Source of the DNA: Chamaelirium japonicum
Lineage: Eukaryota > Streptophyta > Magnoliopsida > Liliales > Melanthiaceae
NCBI GenBank assembly: GCA_947650365.1
Contig: OX393557.1
Coordinates: forward strand, 26,318,385 to 26,382,384
Direction of reading: 5' to 3'
DNA: 64,000 nt
A program made the translations under genes and the position numbers. Numbering within the stretch: position 1 is the first letter of the stretch; every line of letters begins with the position of its first letter. A model generated the notes under the pieces. The model was not told where the DNA came from, did not search any database, and saw only the letters and a list, made by a program, of their open reading frames with translations. Shown here in pieces: positions 56,585 to 64,000 of the stretch.

Positions 56585-56775
56585 TGTTGGAGTTTAGTCT
56601 CACATTGGCTAGCGAGCAGTGTTATCTTCATATACCCTTTGTGGACCTCCCCTTACAACCTAGGTTTTGGTGTGTGGGGGTATTTAACAATTTGTATGTT
56701 CAATTAATATTTTGCTCAATAAAGCACATCTTTTCCTTTGCTTCACACAGCCTATGTTACTTCCTCACGAAAACA
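56585..56775 (+). mobile_element. Short LTR relic with preceding polypurine tract, copy 2
   Basis: Counterpart of 6139-6329, starting TGTTGGAGTTTAGTC after a G-rich purine run. Confidence 0.5.
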
Positions 56776-58399
56776 ATACCATGGCTCAATTAGTTGTCCA
56801 CTATGAAGTCCGATATAAATTACATCAAGCATTAGCTAATAGGCTCAAGGCACTAGTTCTTATTATTATCTCATGTTTTCTAAGGATCAACTTTTTCAGG
56901 TGCAAGAGATGCTCATTTCTTGATGTCTAGCCCAAAAGAACTCAAACTCATCGCCATCATATCTGATATGGGCTCAAGACACTAGTTCTTACTATCATCT
57001 CTAATGTTTTCTGAGGATCAACTTTTCCAGGTGCAGGAGATGCTCATTTCTTGATGTCTAGCCCAAAAGAACAAAAACTCATCGCCATCATATCTGATAT
57101 GAGCCCATCCAAAAATTTGTCCTTATCAAACTTATGCTTAGTTCTAAACATGTATAAATGAAAACAATAATTAAGATATGTCTATCAAAAAAATAATTAA
57201 GATATGAAATAAATCTTTCGAAATAATAAAGAAAAACCACAAGCAAAATAGCTAAAACCAAGTCAATCATAATCTATTTTGTACTACTTTTTTTATGGAA
57301 ATCTATTTTGTACTACAGATAAATTAGAATCATGTCTCTATGCACAATATCACTAGCACATCTTGAACCTTATCAGTAGTACATCTTGATCCACTGGTAG
57401 GTTCACTATTACATAAAGTCTCCTTATATCCTTATCCGTTGTTGATATATATAGTTAGATCATTATGGTGCACCAAAATGGAAAGTTAGCATAAGGCTTA
57501 AAAGTAAGATGTTGGATAGCAAATCTCATAAGATTGGACAAGGAAGTTAAACTGCTAAGTCGAAAAAGGCACAATCCAAAATACCATGAAAAAAGTGTGA
57601 GTAAGTTTGCAAATAAGGTTTACCTTTATACAGTATAAATTTGCTAAAAACGCCAACGGTTTGGAAAAAATGTGTTGTTGTGATTTAATAGCAAATATAT
57701 TCCAACTAAATAATGATTGTAGTTTTTTGAAGCTATTAGAAAATGGCGGCTTAGATAAATTTATGATCTAATTTGCACTTTTTCAAGAATTTAAGAAATT
57801 TTTGTGACATTGCTAGATTCCTATTTCTTAGGCTTGTGATTGTATTGCAGCTACTAAGTTCTTTGGATGTGTTGCTTTCTACAAGGCTCAAGCTAGAATT
57901 CAAGAAAAGTATTTGTGTATTTCATTTAAGAAAAGTTTGTAAAATAATTTAATGGTAGGAAAGCATACCGAATATCTGCGGGATTAAGATGGTTCAGGAA
58001 AAAACAAAAATCTAGTGCCTGATCGTATTTCCCTGCTTATCCTTCAAATCGGCATGTTCAATGGAAAAGCTTTTTTTTTTCCCCAACACATTATAAATGT
58101 CAATGTCAAATTTCGTAAATATTGACAAAGAAGATGAGGATATTATTGCAAACCCTACAAATTATAAAGCATTATAAATTCCAAACAAGAATCCAAGAAC
58201 CTAAAACAAGGTATAACATAGATTTGAAAGAAAAAAAAACACAAGGTCGCAAATTCTAATAACACTAAATCACATTTCTCAAACAATAAAATTCGGAAGG
58301 AAAAAAAAAAGATTTCAAGAACCAAAGGTATCCCATATGAATGGGGATACATTAAATGACTGAAGGAAAAATCAGAAAACCAAGAACTGATAGAACACT

Positions 58400-58818
58400 A
58401 AAACTTACTTGCCTCGGCGAAATTTCTTCCCAGCCTGTATGTCAGATTGGCATCAACAGAAGCGAAAGCGATTTGGTCGCAGTAGAGCTGCTCGGCTTCC
58501 CAAGAGCTTCCCTTGATTATCTTCTCCTTGGGGGCGTGAAGCCACAACATCTCATGTGCAGTCTCCCTTAGATCCTTGTCGGCGAGATCCGTCCTGCCTT
58601 TCACTGCAGCCGCTGCCCAAAGATCCACTGCGTTATGAACCGGAAATTCCGGCAAAGAAAGCTAGGATCTCAATGTTTGGCACGGAGAATAAGAAACTAT
58701 TGTCCATCAAGAAATTGGCGAACTCGGCCGAAGGGGTTTAAGTGCCGAAGATCTGATATATGATCGCTCGGTGTCTGAAGCAGATAGTGACTAGTGGCCA
58801 TGTTGCGCTAGTCACTGT
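58400..58818 (-). pseudogene. Broken exonuclease-like gene, copy 2
   Basis: Counterpart of 7955-8373 with the same TAA and frame change, so the gene was already dead before the 50-kb duplication. Confidence 0.75.
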
Positions 58819-60109
58819 GGCACACGGTCTCATCGGCCTCATCAATAAGCCGCTAGGGTGCCTCATTAATTAGTTCGTTAGCAATCACTCCTCATTCCTC
58901 GGAAGAATCGAGACCCACATTTGCTAGGCGACCCCACATCTGCATTAACTAAAGCTGCAAAAGCTAAGAATAATAACCCACTTGGCCGGGCCCTATTGGA
59001 ATCAGCTCACTTGAGGTTCGAGGGTTACCTTTAGATGGGACCACTTGGGGTGGCCTGGCAGAGGGCTTTGGCATCCGCTTGCACTCACTGAAAAGACAAT
59101 TAATCATTCATTGAATCAAATTCATGTTGCTCTTTTCAAATTCATTTTCAAAATTTTTTGAAATTCTTTCTAGTTTTTTTTAAGGGAAAATAGGTGTTTT
59201 GGATTATGACATTGTGCAAAACTATTTATCAAGGGGAGGTTTCTGCCAATAAAATGTAACCTCGGGGAATGAGGTTAGTCGATATTGCAATAGTGAGGGG
59301 GTATAACTGTATCACCCCCAAACCTCATGGAGGTCTCAGCAAATTTCCCTTCTTTTCTAGCATTCCCACCTTGTGGTGGTCTGTCCTTTCGTCATTCTAC
59401 TATGGACGCGTATGCTGGACGAAAAACTTCGCACAACTGCACAAGCTACAAACTGGTTAGAGGAATTCATGATTCTCGAAACCATTGTGAAGAATCCTTC
59501 GTGAACATAAGCACAAACAATTCATCACAATACAAATTTTCTATTTCATGTTACATTGGTTCTTTATTGCATCTTTCCTACTCAAGAATAAAGTTGTCAT
59601 TGAGTTTGTTCTGGGCAATATTTATATTTTGTCGAATCAACATATGCTGCAATTCACAATTCATTTGAGCATACTTGTCATTGCAATATATTAGGATTTT
59701 AAATATTAAATCTATAGACATTGTTAATTGATATTCTATGAATTGGGCCAAACCTCAATTAATAAATTTCCTCTTTTGGTAGTTTCCGTCTAATCCAAAC
59801 TGAATTGAAGCGGATAAAATGTAGTTTATTAACTATATGGGGATTAAGTGATTTTGGGCTGAACCTCGGGGGTTTAAAGGGTAATTATCCATATATGTTA
59901 TTTCCGATGAAGATCAAAGAAGGCATGTAACTATTTCCACCAAGGGATTACCAATAGTGAAGGCAAGAAGCATATCTTGATCATACTCGTTCAGGTTGTC
60001 AAATAACATTCTGCCAAGCTGGAGCCTTTCGCCAAACTGCTGCAGATACAAAAGAAAAGAAGCTTCTTGATAAAGATATAATAAATTATAAGAGACCAAT
60101 ATCAATACA
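58819..60109. repeat. Diverged direct repeat (partner 54671-55945), copy 2
   Basis: Counterpart of 8374-9664; non-coding. Confidence 0.85.
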
Positions 60110-60740
60110 GAAAAGAATCAAAACTTGTACAATACCAATTTATTTGAATGATAGGCATTTGTAAGTTCATGCACTGGACAGATTGTTAAGGCAGATCCGT
60201 TGGACAGGTTGGGGCCATCCAGACTCATCATTGAGATAAGGCCATCATGCTAAGTTGTGGATGTGAGAACTCGGTATCAATGGATCAGGATCCAACTGCT
60301 TATGAACAATTGCCTCACACACTAATTACATGTAATGTATTGAAGAAAATATATACTAATTAGTCGTGCAAGCCAAACATACGAGAAGGGGTTCGTGATA
60401 AGTGCCCAAATCAATCTCCTCATTAACATCTTTAAAATAGACAAGAACTCGATGTGAGACTATGATTTTGCTTCCAAAACTAAATTCTAACTGCTTATGA
60501 ACAATTATCATGTCTAACATCGATGTCGTATATAACATGCAAAAAAATGCCCAGCAGAATCAATAATTGTCATGTCTAAGAACTACTTCTACTGAATAAT
60601 TCTCTAGGTCAATTGCGGAGATAACAAGTCAAAAGACTAAGTAGTCGAGTTTGATAAAATAAGTGGTTGGCAATATCCGCCCCAATGAATCCAATCACTA
60701 AAAAATTAAACAAGTGAAATAAAAAAATAATAATAACTAA

Positions 60741-60742
<2 letters not shown>

Positions 60743-60835
<93 letters not shown>
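60743..60835. repeat. (TA)n microsatellite, ~93 bp
   Basis: Counterpart of 10298-10358, about 32 bp longer. Confidence 0.95.
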
Positions 60836-60837
<2 letters not shown>

Positions 60838-60840
60838 TCA

Positions 60841-60952
60841 TTATTCTAAAGCATTTTTTAGCTTTTGTAAGCCAACTAAACTTTCGACATAAAGAAAAGG
60901 CTTAAATCTGCTTTTGTAGCCAACGATGATTTCTTCTTCTTTGTTGGTTCCG
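60841..60952 (-). pseudogene. Orphan F-box 3' tail, copy 2
   Basis: Identical to 10364-10475, ending in KLKNALE. Confidence 0.8.
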
Positions 60953-61295
60953 TACTGCATAAAGCTTAACTTTGACATCCAATCACGGTGGCGGACAACT
61001 CCTCTATGGCTCGAGGATGATTTGTATGTCGCTCTTCATCACTTTCTTTCTTCTTCGTCAGCTGTTTTGCATGTCGCTCTTCAACGCTTTCTTTCCTCTT
61101 CATCAGTTGTTGATGGAGTTCTTCACGACAGACAGCCGGTGCCCCCTGATAGGGCTCATGTTTATGGCGAAGGGAAACAATGTGTCGTACTGATTAGCGG
61201 GCGCAGCATGTGTCGGTAGTATGTGTAGAGAGAGAATAACAGTGATAATGAATATTTATAGAGAGAGAATCTTATAAAGAGAATGCCATGGAAAG

Positions 61296-61797
61296 TAGGG
61301 GTGGCAATCCTTGACCCGAACCGCCAACCCGATCCGAACCCGACCCGAAGTTAGTGGGTTTTAGTTTGGCTTTAACGGGTTCGGGTCATAAACGGGTCGA
61401 CCCGTTTATTAATGGGTTGGGTTCAGGTTTGTACTTATAACCCGATTGACCCGACTTGACCTGTTTACCAAATGGATCGTGTCAACCAAACCCGACCCGA
61501 CCTAACCCAACCAAGTCCGATCAAACCCGGCCCAATCCGACCAGTCTTAATCCAACCCAACAGGTTTGCATGGGTTCTGTTGACCCAACCCAAGCCAACC
61601 CAACATGACATGACCCGACCTATTTAGTAAACGGGTTAAACAGATCGAGTCTGATTAGATCAACCCGTTTATTAGGCGGGTCAGGTTTGGGTTTAAGTTT
61701 TTGACCCGTTTATTAAACGGGTCAGGTTTGGATTGGGTGTTTTGCCCTTATACCTATATCTTAACCCGACCCGAACCCGACCCATTGCCACCCCCTA
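61296..61797. mobile_element. hAT-like MITE, copy 2
   Basis: Counterpart of 10819-11320, with ATGGAAAG (61288-61295) and GTGGAAAG (61798-61805) flanks. Confidence 0.9.
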
Positions 61798-61895
61798 GTG
61801 GAAAGAATGTTTTAAAGAGACCGATGGTAAAGACAAGAGAGGATGCCAAGTTTTAGGGGGAGAATGACATACAGAAAGAATCTTCAAGAGATTGT

Positions 61896-64000
61896 CTTCA
61901 GTTACCCAGTAACCCTCCACCCCTGAACTCTGGGCACCATAAGCCAGCCAGTGGGTAGCACTATTGGCCGCTCTTGGAATCCACTGCACCGTTACCCCCG
62001 GCAACAAATCCCAAAGCCGCAAACAAGCCATAATGCTCAGAAATAACTCACCCGATCATCCTTTCCCGACAACAAGAGCATCACAAGCCTCCTTTGCAAT
62101 AGTCAAAAGCAATACCCGGATATCCGACCCCATACCGATTTCCTCAAGAGCACCATGGATAGCCAGAATCTCCACTTGTAGAGGTGTCGTCGCCGCACAT
62201 CGAAAAGCTACAGCAGCCAATGTTGTCAGAACCGAACCGGACCGGCCGGTCCGGACCGGGAACCGGCGAACCGGTAGGAAAACCGGTCCGGGCCGGGCGT
62301 GAACCGGTGTTGGAAAACGAACCGGTATTGAACCGTCGGGCCGGACGGTTTTAGGTATAAACCGGACCGAACCGGTTTTTTTTTTGGTGCACAAATCTCT
62401 CTCTCTCTATCTTTCTCTAGGTTTGACTGTGTTTGTTGGGCCGGTGAACCGGACCGGACCGGCCGGCCGAACCGGACCGGTACACAAACCATCCCCTGTC
62501 GGGTAGATAGAACCCAAGCCCCACTCGCTAACCTCTCCCTTTGATGAAAAGAACTCTCAGTCCACATAATAAACTCCTCACTGATAATCCCCCTTCGTCG
62601 CTCCCGGCTCCTCGGTACCGGATTATAAAATCCCTGTAGAACCTCTTGACTCTGTTTCCCTAGTACTAGCCATGGTTTCACCGGCCTCCCATAGAGCTTG
62701 TCACACCTAGCCTTCCAGAGGAACCACATAGCAACAACAATCATCTCATTAGCCATAGTGGGATCCCTCTGTCTTATCAAACTGCCATTAGCAGGAAGTA
62801 AATCCTGCGAGAAGAAATTAATTCCCGTCTCCATCAGCATGCATTTCAAAAATTCTAATGCCACAGGGCACACCCAAAAAATATGATTGATGTCGTCATC
62901 CGGATCGCTACACCATGGACAGCATCCATATCCCATCCGAATTTGCAGCCTCAAAATGGATGCTGTTAACAGAGCTCCCCGCAACAACTTCCACAAAAAT
63001 ATTTGGACTCTCGGCGGAACCCTCAAAAGCCAAATGCCAGCCCCCAACCCTTCGTCGCTGACAGGCTCACCTCGCAGCTCCCCTAGCATCTTTCTAAATT
63101 TTGATCGTAAACTCCTTAGCTCCAAACGCTCTTGCTACAGCCGCTTCATAGTTCTTCTCCACCCAACCAAAGCCGTCCTATTATGTCAGGTATGCCAAGA
63201 ATCCAACGCCACCTGATATTTAGCCCGAATCCACTGAGCACCTACTCCAGAATCCGTAATCACATACCACATCTTAGCGATCTCTTGTTGGAGCTGTAGA
63301 TCTTGGAAACAAGAAATCTGAAGCCCCCCCAAATCTCGGGTCTTCGTAACTGACTCCCAAGAAATGAGATGAAGGTGTCGTTGTCCATCCAGATGGCCCC
63401 ACAGAAAATCTCGACAAAGACGATCCATCTGCTGGAGTACCCCAACCGGTAGGCCCCCTACCCCCATCAGATGCACCAGAGTAGCTGGCAAAACAGACTT
63501 AATCAACACTATCTCCCTGCTTGCGATAACAATCGCGCCTTCCACCCCGACAATCGATTTTCCATTCGGCTTATCACAAGCTTGAAACATGCATTTGGCA
63601 CCCTACCACAATAAATAGGAACCCCCAGATGGACCTAAGGTCCCACCTCCTCCTTCACATTTAAGGCTCGCTCCACATGCCTCCGAACGGATTTCTTCAC
63701 ACACCGAGAGAACTTGATGCTGGACTTCCCTGGATTAATCATTAGACCGGTACTCAACGAGACTTTAGAAAATACCTCCCGTAGCCCCCAAGCAGCTAAC
63801 TCCGTTGCTCTGGCAAAGAATAAGAAGTCATCTGCAAAGGCAAGAGTGGCAATTTGCTGCTCGTTCCGACGAGTAGTAAAGCCCTCAAGTGCCCCCTCTC
63901 TCATACTATTATCGATCTCCCATTGAAAAACCTAAGCTACTACGAGAAAAAGATACGGAGAGATTGGATCCCCTTGACGTAATCCGCAAGTCGGCCGGAA
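61896..64000 (-). mobile_element. Decayed LINE, copy 2 (cut by window end)
   Basis: Counterpart of 11419-13523. It contains the RNase H, zf-RVT and C-terminal RT parts of ORF2, including FADDFLFF near 63842, with the same CCGGTTCGG-rich insertion at 62224-62489. The lesions are the same as in copy 1. Confidence 0.88.

Larger units (their letters stand above)
50449..64000. repeat. Copy 2 of the ~50.4-kb direct duplication
   Basis: Matches 1-13523 throughout (see first entry). Everything annotated at 1-13523 recurs here in order; the most informative parts are listed below. Confidence 0.97.

Overview
The window is nuclear DNA of a flowering plant. The evidence is a chromodomain-bearing Ty3/gypsy retrotransposon primed by initiator-Met tRNA, plant L1-type LINEs with a DUF4283-like/CCHC ORF1 and an RNase H tail, hAT-like MITEs, an F-box/FBA-type gene, a Werner-exonuclease-like gene and an ABCG transporter relic. 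The lineage cannot be fixed. The GC-rich 5' end of the F-box gene hints at, but does not prove, a monocot or early-diverging angiosperm. The region is mostly repeats with very few intact genes.

Largest structure: bases 1-13523 recur at 50449-64000, almost base for base, with a period of about 50.4 kb. Both copies start inside the same retrotransposon LTR end. This is either a very recent tandem segmental duplication or an assembly/haplotype duplication.

Layout: 1-2030 degenerate non-coding DNA; 2040-2393 ABCG exon relics; 3410-4202 MITE-like element; 4223-5499 and 8374-9664 diverged direct repeats; 5500-6330 retroelement relic; 6400-7640 a 'downstream module' that recurs at 18.5-19.6 and 41.2-42.1 kb; 7955-8373 broken exonuclease-like gene; 10364-10475 orphan 3' tail of an F-box gene; 10819-11320 hAT-like MITE; 11419-17309 decayed LINE (- strand); 17310-19930 paralogous non-coding block; 20771-22255 intact F-box gene (- strand); 22640-25500 non-coding retroelement-like DNA with a minisatellite; 26.5-29.1 kb microsatellites and an unrecognised broken reading frame; 30052-37733 a tandemly duplicated, repeatedly interrupted LINE (+ strand); 38218-38844 exonuclease-like gene (- strand); 39.1-42.4 kb second paralogous block; 42458-50508 a complete 8.05-kb gypsy element (- strand) with TCATA target duplications; then copy 2 of the 50-kb repeat.

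The paralogous blocks act as natural empty-site controls. Several insertions (hAT-like MITEs at 10819 and 36697, the LINE at 11419) are absent from the matching paralog, so their borders can be read to the base. Two genes look potentially expressed: the F-box gene and the exonuclease-like gene. The latter has lost most of its catalytic residues. The most unusual elements are the gypsy LTR, which carries a long proline-rich reading frame ending at a consensus splice donor, and the non-coding module found downstream of two unrelated gene types.
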